A DNA stretch of 64,000 nucleotides from contig CAYTWH010000009.1 of the NCBI GenBank assembly GCA_964442075.1, positions 1 to 64,000 on the forward strand. The letters are read 5' to 3'. Numbering within the stretch: position 1 is the first letter of the stretch; each line of letters begins with the position of its first letter. The notes under the pieces were generated by a model. The model saw only the letters and a list, made by a program, of their open reading frames with translations, was not told the origin of the DNA and searched no databases. The position numbers and the translations under genes are program-made. This document shows, piece after piece, positions 53,098-63,031 of this stretch. The DNA is from CAYTAU01 sp964442075 (lineage in GTDB: Bacteria; Bacteroidota; Bacteroidia; Bacteroidales; CAYTAU01).

Positions 53098-53574
53098 TTA
53101 TTTTTTATAAATCTTCTTTCTTGTAGAATAATTAATTTTTAAAGCTTGTGCTTTTCTTAATTCTTGTTTAATATCAGTTACAATACCCATTTCGGTATCC
53201 GAATCAACTTTTAATGAAGTTGTCATTTTTGGACGATCATTCTCATCTAATTTATCGCGTTCATTTGCAATAAAATCTTGTATATCATCAACATCTTTAA
53301 AAACATCATTTAACTGAATAATTGGTTCTGTACCATATAACTTTTGATATTTTGGACCAGGAATACCAACAAATATATAACTTACCAAAGATTTTTTCTC
53401 TAATTTTTTAATTTCTGTAGCTTCAGGTAAAACTGGTTTATTAATTAACAAGGTAGATTCTCTCATCACGGTTGTAACCATGAAAAAGAATAAAAGCATA
53501 AATATAATATCCGGTAACGATGCTGTAGAAATTTCGGGTATCCCTCCTTTTCCTTTTCTTGAAAATTTTGACAT
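53098..53574 (-). CDS. exbD: ExbD/TolR-family biopolymer transport protein
   Basis: The 158-residue product is basic at the N-terminus and has one TM helix at about 22-42 containing the essential Asp (SLPDIIFMLLFFFMV), followed by a periplasmic ExbD/TolR domain. With ExbB it uses the proton gradient to drive TonB-dependent transport. It is the last of four co-oriented genes, 2 bp after the first exbD. Paired exbD genes are usual in Bacteroidota. Confidence 0.92.
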   Translation of the reverse strand: MSKFSRKGKGGIPEISTASLPDIIFMLLFFFMVTTVMRESTLLINKPVLPEATEIKKLEKKSLVSYIFVGIPGPKYQKLYGTEPIIQLNDVFKDVDDIQDFIANERDKLDENDRPKMTTSLKVDSDTEMGIVTDIKQELRKAQALKINYSTRKKIYKK

Positions 53575-53576
53575 AA

Positions 53577-54212
53577 CTATTTTATGTTTTTAGGTTCTGC
53601 TTCAGAAATTGCCTGAGGTATAGCTGTTTTAATAGCTGTTTGTTGTTCTTCAGTAAGATCCTCGTATTCTTTACTGAATTTTCTCATTGAATATTCATCA
53701 CGCAATTCGTTAAAAGCTGCAACAAGTTCATTTTGAACCTCAATATAAATTTTATAAGATGTTCCTCTATCATTTTGTAAAGACACTATTCCTTTAGAGC
53801 GCTGATAATCTTCTCCTAATATATCAATCGCAAATTGAAATTTATTAGCTCCTTTAATATCTTCTTTTTTCAAAGATTTTTCTTTTAAAAACGATAATGA
53901 TTCTTTTTCCGGAAGACTTTTTTTGTTTGCAGTATTTAATACAAATTCTTTTGTTTTTTCGCGTAAAATACCTAATTGCATATAATCTCCATTTACCAAT
54001 AGTTGATCATGTTTATTTATCAATACAACAAATGCATTTCTTCTATGTATATCAATTATTGTAGTATCTTCAGTATCTACAGGTATAGGGGGCAATCTTC
54101 TTGAAAGTCCTCTATCCATATCCATTGTTGTAGCAACAAGAAAGAAAATTAATAGCATAAATGCTATATCTGCCATTGATGCTGATGGTATTTCAGGAAA
54201 TTTTCTTGCCAT
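53577..54212 (-). CDS. exbD: ExbD/TolR-family biopolymer transport protein
   Basis: The 211-residue product has the ExbD TM helix at about 12-32 with the conserved Asp (SMADIAFMLLIFFLV), followed by a longer periplasmic region than its neighbour (about 40-211), including an insertion near 85-130 rich in Lys and Glu. It lies between the small membrane protein gene (53-bp gap) and the second exbD (2-bp gap). It differs strongly from that copy outside the helix, so the two likely form a heteromeric complex. Confidence 0.91.
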   Translation of the reverse strand: MARKFPEIPSASMADIAFMLLIFFLVATTMDMDRGLSRRLPPIPVDTEDTTIIDIHRRNAFVVLINKHDQLLVNGDYMQLGILREKTKEFVLNTANKKSLPEKESLSFLKEKSLKKEDIKGANKFQFAIDILGEDYQRSKGIVSLQNDRGTSYKIYIEVQNELVAAFNELRDEYSMRKFSKEYEDLTEEQQTAIKTAIPQAISEAEPKNIK

Positions 54213-54265
54213 TTTAAAATTATTTTAAAATAGCACAGGAGAGTTTTTCTCTCCCATACTAAATG

Positions 54266-54715
54266 TTATTTTTTAAATACTTTTCTAATTTCAGAAACAA
54301 AAATTCCTAAAATAGCTAATAATAGTAAGAAATACATTGCATAGATAGCGGTTCCTACAAATTTTAGAGTAGCAGGATTATTATCACCACCTGAATAAGT
54401 TTTAGGTAATTTAACAAGAACATCATCTGCAAGCAAATAACCAATACCGAATAAAACTACTAATCCTATAATCCCTATAAGTGCAGAGAATACATTTTTA
54501 GGATTTTTAATTAATGCATATATTGGGAAAAGTATTGCTGCTGCTGCTGTAATTCCTAAAAGAATATATGACCAAATAAGTATTAAGTTAGTGTTATTTG
54601 GTGTTTCTGTAAATTCTTCTTTTCCGCCAATATAAAACATTAATATAAAGGCAACAGAAATTAACAATAATACTCCCAAAAATATTTTTAATATTTTTGA
54701 TAATGAACTATCCAT
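54266..54715 (-). CDS. Four-TM membrane protein of the exbB/exbD cluster
   Basis: The 149-residue product has four TM helices (about 11-28, 44-66, 75-96 and 122-144) and short loops. It has no catalytic motif. A protein of this size and topology regularly lies between exbB and exbD in Bacteroidota, but its job is unknown; an accessory subunit of the proton channel is the natural guess. It starts 5 bp after exbB. Confidence 0.75.
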   Translation of the reverse strand: MDSSLSKILKIFLGVLLLISVAFILMFYIGGKEEFTETPNNTNLILIWSYILLGITAAAAILFPIYALIKNPKNVFSALIGIIGLVVLFGIGYLLADDVLVKLPKTYSGGDNNPATLKFVGTAIYAMYFLLLLAILGIFVSEIRKVFKK

Positions 54716-54720
54716 AATTT

Positions 54721-55563
54721 TTATTTTTTAAGCTTAGATTTAACTAAAATATCTATTAAGGTAATAGATGCATCTTCCATTTTGTTAACAATACCGTCAA
54801 TTTTTGAAATAATATAATTGTAAAAAACCTGAAGTATCATTGCGACAACCAAACCTGAAACCGTTGTAATCAAGGCAACTTTTATACCTCCGGCAACTAA
54901 TGAAGGAGAAACATCTCCTGCTATTTCGATTGAATCGAAAGCAGATATCATACCAAGTACAGTTCCCATAAACCCAAGCATAGGAGCAAGAGAAATAAAT
55001 AATGCAATCCAGGTAAGATTTGTTTCAAGTAATCCCATTTGTACACCTCCGTATGCAACAACTGATTTTTCAACTGTTTCAATACTGTTAGGGTCGTCTG
55101 CATCAAATCTGTCTAATCCTTGATAGAATATACTTGCAACCGGTCCTTTTGTGTTTCTGCATACTTCTTTTGCAGCTTCAATGCCTCCTGTTTCAATTGC
55201 ATCTTCAACACCTTTTAAAAGTTTTTCAGTGTTTGTAGAAGCAAGGCTTAAATAAATAATTCTTTCAATAGCTAATGCTAAACCAAGAATTAAACAAAGC
55301 AACACAAAGCTCATAAATGTAGCACCACCTTCTATAAAAAGTTTCTTAACTTTTTGATGCATAGTTGTACCTGTTTCAACATCAGTTGCAGCTTCTTCAA
55401 CAGCCGCATCTTCTGCAACCTCATCTTCAGCTACTGCATTTGAATCATCTATCTGTTCTGTATCCGGAAGATCTATTTCTTCAATTTCTTCCACTTGAGC
55501 AAACAAATTAGATGCAAATAAAAGCATCACTAAAACAGTTATTAATACAAATAATTTTTTCAT
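54721..55563 (-). CDS. exbB: ExbB/TolQ/MotA-family proton channel
   Basis: The 280-residue product has an N-terminal signal peptide (ending NLFAQ) and a very acidic linker (about 24-65: EIEEIDLPDTEQ...VAEDEVAEDAA). The ExbB core follows, with TM helices at about 75-97, 180-202 and 225-250 and the conserved LAPMLGFMGTVLGMISAF and GGIKVALITTVSGLVVA. With ExbD it forms the proton-driven motor for TonB. The signal peptide plus acidic linker is common in this phylum. It is first in a four-gene unit. tRNA-Ser lies 70 bp upstream, reading into it. Confidence 0.94.
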   Translation of the reverse strand: MKKLFVLITVLVMLLFASNLFAQVEEIEEIDLPDTEQIDDSNAVAEDEVAEDAAVEEAATDVETGTTMHQKVKKLFIEGGATFMSFVLLCLILGLALAIERIIYLSLASTNTEKLLKGVEDAIETGGIEAAKEVCRNTKGPVASIFYQGLDRFDADDPNSIETVEKSVVAYGGVQMGLLETNLTWIALFISLAPMLGFMGTVLGMISAFDSIEIAGDVSPSLVAGGIKVALITTVSGLVVAMILQVFYNYIISKIDGIVNKMEDASITLIDILVKSKLKK

Positions 55564-55633
55564 GATCTGTTTTTAAAATTTAATTAATTAAAAGTTATAT
55601 AAATAGTTAAATTAACTCTATGTTATAAATCCG

Positions 55634-55721
55634 CGGAGAGGAAGGGATTCGAACCCCCGGTACAGTTTTGCCATACACACGCTTTCCAAGCGTGCACCTT
55701 AAGCCACTCGGTCACCTCTCC
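55634..55721 (-). tRNA. tRNA-Ser (anticodon GGA)
   Basis: Reads 5' GGAGAGGTGACCGAGTGGC on the minus strand. Acceptor stem GGAGAGG/CCTCTCC; anticodon arm CACGC-TTGGAAA-GCGTG gives GGA; a long class II variable arm; T arm GGTTCGAATCC; discriminator G. CCA is not encoded. Confidence 0.96.
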
Positions 55722-55900
55722 TCAAACATATTACGAGTTATTAAATACAAAAAGAACATAATTTTGAGCCGCTAAATTACAAAAAATATTTAACTCAAAA
55801 AATAAGATTTAATATTATTTTTTAAGAAATTGGGAATATGCTTATTTTACAAATAAAATATTAAATCATATTTAATTCTAATATTGTTATTATAATATAT

Positions 55901-56668
55901 TTACAATTTAAAAAGTTGTTCTGCATTTTGAGTTGTAGCTTCGGCAATTATTTCAATTTTTTCGTTATAAAGTTCAGAAATTTTTTCTGCAATAATATTA
56001 ATATATAAACTTTCATTTCTTTTGCCTCTATATGGCATAGGTGATAAAAATGGAGCATCCGTTTCTAATATTATATGTTTAATATCAATATTTCCAACTA
56101 CTTCAACAAGTTTTGAATTTTTAAATGTAATAACTCCACCAATTCCGAGCTTAAAACCATAAGAAATTGCCTTGTTGGCTTCTTCAATATTGCCGGAAAA
56201 ACAATGAAATACTCCATTTAATTTTTCATCATTAACTTCATCCAATATTTTAAATACTTCTTTAAATGAATCTCTAGTATGAATAACAATTGGCAGATTA
56301 AAAAGCTTTGCCCATTCAATTTGTTCTTTAAAAGCTATAATTTGTTCTTTTAAAAAGGTTTTATCCCAATATAGATCAATACCTGTTTCTCCTATAGCTA
56401 TAAAATTTTTACTTTTTAATTGAGCTTCAAGATTATCAAGCTCTTTTTTAAAATCTTTTTTTACAGATGTAGGATGAAAACCTATCATTGGAAAACAATT
56501 ATCGGGAAAATCATTACATAAGTCTAACATACCTTTTACAGAACTACTATCAATATTGGGCAAAAGTATTTTTTTTACATTATTTTCAATAGCTCTTGCA
56601 ATTACTTTATTTCTGTCTTCATCAAAAGCAGAAAGATATAAATGTGCATGTGTATCAATAAAATTCAT
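55901..56668 (-). CDS. tatD: TatD-family metal-dependent deoxyribonuclease
   Basis: The 255-residue TIM barrel has all TatD metal-site motifs: FIDTHAHLY at the N-terminus, AIGETGIDLYW, PIVIHTRDS, GVFHCFSGN and LETDAPFLSP. Family members are 3'-5' nucleases involved in DNA turnover and repair. It is a single gene between tRNA-Ser and the gdhA terminator, in the same direction as both. Confidence 0.94.
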   Translation of the reverse strand: MNFIDTHAHLYLSAFDEDRNKVIARAIENNVKKILLPNIDSSSVKGMLDLCNDFPDNCFPMIGFHPTSVKKDFKKELDNLEAQLKSKNFIAIGETGIDLYWDKTFLKEQIIAFKEQIEWAKLFNLPIVIHTRDSFKEVFKILDEVNDEKLNGVFHCFSGNIEEANKAISYGFKLGIGGVITFKNSKLVEVVGNIDIKHIILETDAPFLSPMPYRGKRNESLYINIIAEKISELYNEKIEIIAEATTQNAEQLFKL

Positions 56669-56688
56669 ATTGCAAAATTAAGCATAAA

Positions 56689-56710
56689 AAAAGGGGCATA
56701 TGCCCCTTTT
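56689..56710 (-). terminator. Intrinsic terminator after glutamate dehydrogenase
   Basis: Perfect palindrome AAAAGGGGCAT/ATGCCCCTTTT, followed by further T residues on the minus strand. It lies 20 bp past the gdhA stop. Confidence 0.88.
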
Positions 56711-56730
56711 ATATAATAAAATATTAAAGC

Positions 56731-58068
<1,338 letters not shown>

Positions 58069-58115
58069 TTTATTTTTACTTTTTAAATGATTAATATTAA
58101 ATTTAAAAATTAGAA

Positions 58116-58123
58116 CAAACATA
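58116..58123 (-). promoter_or_regulatory. -7 element of gdhA
   Basis: TATGTTTG on the minus strand, an exact TAnnTTTG match. It gives a leader of about 41 nt to ATG 58068. The -33 region is weak (TTTA at 58146-58143). Confidence 0.55.
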
Positions 58124-58285
58124 ATACTTTTTTAAAAAAAAATAAAGAAATATCGTTATTCAACTTGGTGTTATACAACATTAATTTTACACCTGATATA
58201 TACATTAAAAAATTAACTAATAATTCTTGTTTATTATTAACTTGCGAAAAAAACAGAATGTGAAAGAGACATAAATTATAAACAT

Positions 58286-61200
58286 ATGAAACAAGAGAAT
58301 AATTCAAGTACATACAAAAAACTAATTGCTGAAAATACAGAAAGACTTAAGGAATTAGCATGTATTAATAAAACAACAAAAATTGTTAAATATGGTAAAC
58401 CAATAAATGAAACATTACAACAAATTTGTGATTATATTCCGGATGCATGGCAATATCCTCAATATACTATTGCCAGAATAATATTTGACGGAAAACAATA
58501 TAAAACAAAAAACTTTAAAGCAACACAATGGATATTGTCGCAAGAATTTACATCAATTGATAATAAAAAAGGAAGAATTGACGTTTTTTATCTCGCAGAA
58601 TTTTCTCAATTTGACGAAGGACCTTTTTTAAAGGAAGAGAGAGACCTAATAAACAATCTGTCTGAAATTATTTGTGGTTATCTGAATAGCTATAAAGGAC
58701 GAGAAATAATTAAGCATACAACTTCTCTGACTCCAGCAACAAAACAAGTATTTATTGATAAAAAGCAAATTAAAACATTTGATAAAAAATTACTTCAACA
58801 ATTTCTTAATAAACATAATTCAAACAGGGACATTTTTCATGATTTAATGCCTTTCAAAGTAAAAGAGATATTACTTGTTGCAACTCTTTATGATGCTTAT
58901 AGCATTGAAAAAGAAGGACGATTTATGGAACAAATGTTAGGAAAACATCAGCAGTTAAACCTTACATCAATGCCCCGAATTACAGGAGTATCATCAACAA
59001 ATGATGCTATTGAACAATTACAAAAAAAACAATTCGACTTAGTTATTATTATGCAAGGTTCTGATACATCCAGACCAATAGAAATAAGTGAAAAAATTAA
59101 AAAAGAATTTAATTACTTGCAAATATTTTTATTATTGAACAGTAATAGTGACTTACCTGCTTATATTGACAATAAATTAGATACTACTTTAATAGATAAA
59201 ATTTTTGTATGGAATGGTGATTCAAGTATATTTTTCACAATAGTAAAATTACTTGAAGATAGAATTAATGTGAAAAATGATACAAATATTGGAATGATAG
59301 GAGTAATATTATTAGTAGAAGATTCTATACGATATTATTCTAAATATTTGCCTCTGTTATACAAAAGCATATTTGAACAAACAAAAAACTTGATTGATGA
59401 AGTAAATACTGATGAATTTGTAAAAGTTCTTAAACTACGTGCAAGACCAAAAATATTACTCGCATCAAATTATGAAGAAGCTATATATATATATAATGAA
59501 TATAAAGAGTATATTATTTGTCTAATTTCAGACATGGAATTTAAAATTGAAGGGAAAAATAAAAAAAATGCAGGAGAATTATTGGTTAAAAAAATTCGTA
59601 GTGAAAGACCTGATTTACCAACAATAATACAATCTTCAGACACTGAAAATTTACATTTAGCTCATAAATTAGAAGTATCATATATTGATAAAAATTCTGT
59701 TTCTCTTGAACAAGAAATTAAGAGTTTTATTAATTACTATCTTGGATTTGGTAAATTTATTTACAGAAATAAAAATGGTAGAGAAATAGTAACAGTAAAT
59801 TCATTGCAAGAATTTGAAATAAAACTTAAAAGTGTTCCCGATGAATCATTAAAGTTTCATGCTCAAAGAAATCACTTTTCTCAATGGTTAATGGCTAGAG
59901 GTGAGATACATATTGCCAAGTTGCTTCATCCAATGCGAGAAACTGATTTTGATTCAATTAAAGAATTGAGGGAGTTTTTAATTAATGCTATCCAAACACT
60001 AAAACATGAGAAAAAGAAGGGGAAAGTAATTCCGTTTGATGAATCCTTAATAAATGATGAATCAAATATTCTTAGTTTGGCACCAGGAGCTTTAGGAGGC
60101 AAAGGAAGAGGTCTGTCTTTTATTAATAACCTAATTTATGATTTTAATGTTGAACAATTTATTGATGGAATTAATATAAAAACACCAAAAACATCAATTA
60201 TTGGCACTAACGAGTTTGAGTCTTTTATGACTAATAATGAATTAATAAATATTATTTCCGAAGAAAAAAATTATTATGAAATAAAAAAACACTTTATTAA
60301 TGCACCTCTGTCAAAGAATTTAATGAAGCGATTAAGAAAAATCCTTAAAAAAATTAATGTGCCAATAGCAGTAAGATCATCAGGTTTATTTGAGGACTCA
60401 TTATCGCAACCTTTTGCAGGAATATTCGAAACATATAAACTACCAAATAATCACCCTGATATTGAAATACGATTAGAACAATTATCTAATGCTATAAAAT
60501 TAGTTTATGCTTCTGTATTTTCTGATGTTGCAACAGGTTATATAAAAGCTATTAACTATAAAGTAGAAGAAGAAAAAATGGCTGTTATTATACAGGAAGT
60601 TGTTGGAAATAAATATGAAAATGTTTACTATCCACATATTAGTGGAGTTGCGCAATCATACAATTATTATCCTGTGGGATATATGAAACCTGAAGAGGGT
60701 TTTTCAATTATAGCAATTGGACTGGGGAAATATGTTGTTGGAGGAGAAAGTGCTTTTCGATTTTCACCAAAATACCCTGATGTTAAAATTAACTCATTAA
60801 AAGACCAATTAAAAAATTCACAAGTTAAATTTTATGCTGTTAATTTATCAAATAATAATCCAAATTTAATTGATGGTGAAAATGCAAGCTTAATAAAACT
60901 TGAAATTTCTGAAGCTGAAAAGCATAATACATTAAAACATTGTGTATCTGTTTATGATAACCATAATGATAGAATAATACCGGGACTTGACAGCTATGGA
61001 CCAAGAATAGTTGATTTTGCAAATATTTTGAAATATAATTATATTCCTCTTGCCGAAACAATAGAGATCATCCTCAATACTGTAAAAGAGGCACTTGGAA
61101 CACCCGTAGAAATTGAATTTGCTATTGATTTAAATAAAGACAAAGATTACAAAGCATCTTTTTATTTATTGCAAATAAAACCATTGATTGGTAATGCCGA

Positions 61201-61744
61201 CGATTATCAAATAAATATTGATGATCTGAATAAAGATGAAATATTGTTATTTGCAGAAAAAGGCATGGGTAATGGAGCTATAGAGAATATCCATGATATT
61301 ATTTATCTCGACAATAATCTTTTTGATAAAATGGACACTGTTCAAATGGCAAATGAGATTAAAGAAATAAATGATAATATGGTTAAAAGCAATAAAAAAT
61401 ATATTCTAATCGGACCTGGAAGATGGGGTACACGTGATAGGTTTCTTGGTATTCCTGTAACATGGCCACAAATTTCTAATGCTAAAGTAATTGTTGAAAC
61501 TAGTTTAAAAGATTTTCCATTAGACGCTTCCTTAGGTTCGCACTTTTTTCATAATGTTACTTCAATGGGTGTTGGATACTTAACTATTCAGCCCGAACAA
61601 TCAAAAAGTATTATACATTATGATATATTGGAAAAACAAAAACTTATATCTAAAACAAAATATTTTAGGCATGTAAGTTTTAAAAAACCATTATCAATAA
61701 AAATGGATGGAAAAAAACGAATAGCTGTAATTACATATAAATAA
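58286..61744 (+). CDS. Receiver-domain protein with PEP-synthase/PPDK-type ATP-binding domain
   Basis: The 1152-residue cytosolic product has four parts. Residues 20-140 look like a GAF-type sensor (INETLQQICDYIPDAWQYP). A degenerate receiver-like domain at about 190-330 lacks the phospho-acceptor Asp. A second receiver at about 338-490 keeps Glu345/Asp346, Asp416 (LISDM), Ser450 and Lys469. A PPDK/PEP-synthase N-terminal (ATP-grasp) domain spans about 595-970: GALGGKGRGL, then VAVRSSG-like IAVRSSGLFEDS. The C-terminal 150 residues contain GPGRWGTRDRFLGIPVTWPQI. The phosphohistidine swivel domain and PEP barrel of true PEP synthases are missing, so the acceptor of the phosphate is unknown. 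It heads an operon with a nucleotidyltransferase, a phosphoesterase and a paralogue. Confidence 0.82.
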   Translation: MKQENNSSTYKKLIAENTERLKELACINKTTKIVKYGKPINETLQQICDYIPDAWQYPQYTIARIIFDGKQYKTKNFKATQWILSQEFTSIDNKKGRIDVFYLAEFSQFDEGPFLKEERDLINNLSEIICGYLNSYKGREIIKHTTSLTPATKQVFIDKKQIKTFDKKLLQQFLNKHNSNRDIFHDLMPFKVKEILLVATLYDAYSIEKEGRFMEQMLGKHQQLNLTSMPRITGVSSTNDAIEQLQKKQFDLVIIMQGSDTSRPIEISEKIKKEFNYLQIFLLLNSNSDLPAYIDNKLDTTLIDKIFVWNGDSSIFFTIVKLLEDRINVKNDTNIGMIGVILLVEDSIRYYSKYLPLLYKSIFEQTKNLIDEVNTDEFVKVLKLRARPKILLASNYEEAIYIYNEYKEYIICLISDMEFKIEGKNKKNAGELLVKKIRSERPDLPTIIQSSDTENLHLAHKLEVSYIDKNSVSLEQEIKSFINYYLGFGKFIYRNKNGREIVTVNSLQEFEIKLKSVPDESLKFHAQRNHFSQWLMARGEIHIAKLLHPMRETDFDSIKELREFLINAIQTLKHEKKKGKVIPFDESLINDESNILSLAPGALGGKGRGLSFINNLIYDFNVEQFIDGINIKTPKTSIIGTNEFESFMTNNELINIISEEKNYYEIKKHFINAPLSKNLMKRLRKILKKINVPIAVRSSGLFEDSLSQPFAGIFETYKLPNNHPDIEIRLEQLSNAIKLVYASVFSDVATGYIKAINYKVEEEKMAVIIQEVVGNKYENVYYPHISGVAQSYNYYPVGYMKPEEGFSIIAIGLGKYVVGGESAFRFSPKYPDVKINSLKDQLKNSQVKFYAVNLSNNNPNLIDGENASLIKLEISEAEKHNTLKHCVSVYDNHNDRIIPGLDSYGPRIVDFANILKYNYIPLAETIEIILNTVKEALGTPVEIEFAIDLNKDKDYKASFYLLQIKPLIGNADDYQINIDDLNKDEILLFAEKGMGNGAIENIHDIIYLDNNLFDKMDTVQMANEIKEINDNMVKSNKKYILIGPGRWGTRDRFLGIPVTWPQISNAKVIVETSLKDFPLDASLGSHFFHNVTSMGVGYLTIQPEQSKSIIHYDILEKQKLISKTKYFRHVSFKKPLSIKMDGKKRIAVITYK

Positions 61745-61758
61745 ATAAATATTTTTAA

Positions 61759-62157
61759 ATGATAAATAAATGCTCGGATCCAAAATCGGAAATTCATTGG
61801 AAATGGAGATTAGAAATGGCAGAAAATATTGCAAGAAATACTGATCTTGACAGGTTTGGTCTTGCAGGAATATACATTATGGGTAGCACAAAAAATGCAA
61901 CAGCAGGACCATGTAGCGATATAGATTTGTTAATATATTCGAAAGGTACAAAAAAGCAAATTGACGAATTAAAAATATGGATTGAAGGATGGAGTCTTTG
62001 TTTGGCAGAAATAAATTATAATTTTACAGAATATAAAATCCAAAATGGTTTAATTGATTTGCATATAATAACTGATGAGGATATAAAAAACAAAACAAGT
62101 TATGCAATTAAAATAAATGCTGTAACTGACGCAGCAAGAGCTTTGAAAATTAAATAA
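61759..62157 (+). CDS. Small nucleotidyltransferase-domain protein (MNT/pol-beta type)
   Basis: The 132-residue product has the pol-beta-superfamily active site GSTKNATAGPCSDIDLLIY (GS plus D-x-D) at about 42-60, and a third acidic residue in LIDLHII. It resembles minimal nucleotidyltransferases that add AMP or another NMP to a protein or small molecule. No HEPN partner gene is present, which argues against the usual toxin-antitoxin type. It lies 14 bp after the receiver/PPDK-like gene and 10 bp before the phosphoesterase gene, so it likely works with them. Confidence 0.82.
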   Translation: MINKCSDPKSEIHWKWRLEMAENIARNTDLDRFGLAGIYIMGSTKNATAGPCSDIDLLIYSKGTKKQIDELKIWIEGWSLCLAEINYNFTEYKIQNGLIDLHIITDEDIKNKTSYAIKINAVTDAARALKIK

Positions 62158-62167
62158 ATAATCTTTT

Positions 62168-63019
62168 ATGGGAGTATGCTTTTTTATTTCTGATTTGCAT
62201 GGAAGTGTAGAAAAATTTGAAAAATTAATTTTTCAAATCAAAAAAGAAAAACCATCAATTGTGTTTATTGGAGGCGATATTACACCTTCGCCATATTCCA
62301 AAAACAATAATTTTAATGAGTTTATTACAGATTATATAGCCAAAAAATTGCTTAAAACAAAAAATGCTCTTAAAGAAAAATACCCTAATATTTATATAAT
62401 TTTAGGAAATGATGATCCTCGAACATACGAAGAAGCCCTTATTAAAGCAGAACAAAAAAAGCTTTGTGAGTATATCCATAATAAAAAAGTTAATTATGGA
62501 GAATATTCAATATTTGGATATTCATTTATACCTCCAAGCCCTTTTTTATTAAAAGATTGGGAAAAATATGATGTTTCTCGTTATATTGACCCCGGTTGCG
62601 TAGCACCAACAGAAGGTTATCGTTCTTATAAAATTAGCAAATACGAAATGGAATATTCAACTATTAAAAAGGATTTAGATATTATTTCAGAAAATCAGGA
62701 CTTATCAAAATCAATTTTTTTGTTTCACTCTCCACCTTATCAAACAAATTTGGATAGAGCTGCTCTTGATGGTAAATACGTAGATCATGTTCCTATAGAT
62801 GTTCATATTGGTAGTATTGCAATAAAACAATTTATTGAGACAAAACAACCATACATTACTTTGCATGGACATGTTCATGAATCATCTTCAATTACCGGAA
62901 AATGGTCTCAAAAAATTAAAAAAACACATATTTTTTCCGCAACTTATGATAAACAAGAACTTGCAATAGTAAAATTTAATATAGAAAACCCGGAGCATGC
63001 AACTAGAATGCTTATTTAA
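62168..63019 (+). CDS. Calcineurin-like metallophosphoesterase
   Basis: The 283-residue product has the ordered metal motifs of the family: FISDLHG at the N-terminus, FIGGDIT, ILGNDDPRT (GNDD in place of GNHD/E), FLFHSPP and LHGHVHES. It should hydrolyse a phosphodiester or phosphomonoester in the cytoplasm; no signal peptide is present. It sits between the nucleotidyltransferase and the second receiver-type gene, suggesting it reverses or follows the nucleotidyl transfer. Confidence 0.87.
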   Translation: MGVCFFISDLHGSVEKFEKLIFQIKKEKPSIVFIGGDITPSPYSKNNNFNEFITDYIAKKLLKTKNALKEKYPNIYIILGNDDPRTYEEALIKAEQKKLCEYIHNKKVNYGEYSIFGYSFIPPSPFLLKDWEKYDVSRYIDPGCVAPTEGYRSYKISKYEMEYSTIKKDLDIISENQDLSKSIFLFHSPPYQTNLDRAALDGKYVDHVPIDVHIGSIAIKQFIETKQPYITLHGHVHESSSITGKWSQKIKKTHIFSATYDKQELAIVKFNIENPEHATRMLI

Positions 63020-63031
63020 TTGATTAGAATT

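Noticed and set aside
61759..63019. Nucleotidyltransferase and phosphoesterase as a toxin-antitoxin pair
   Set aside because: No HEPN partner is present, both genes sit in a longer co-directional operon, and the phosphoesterase looks like a full-length calcineurin-type enzyme.
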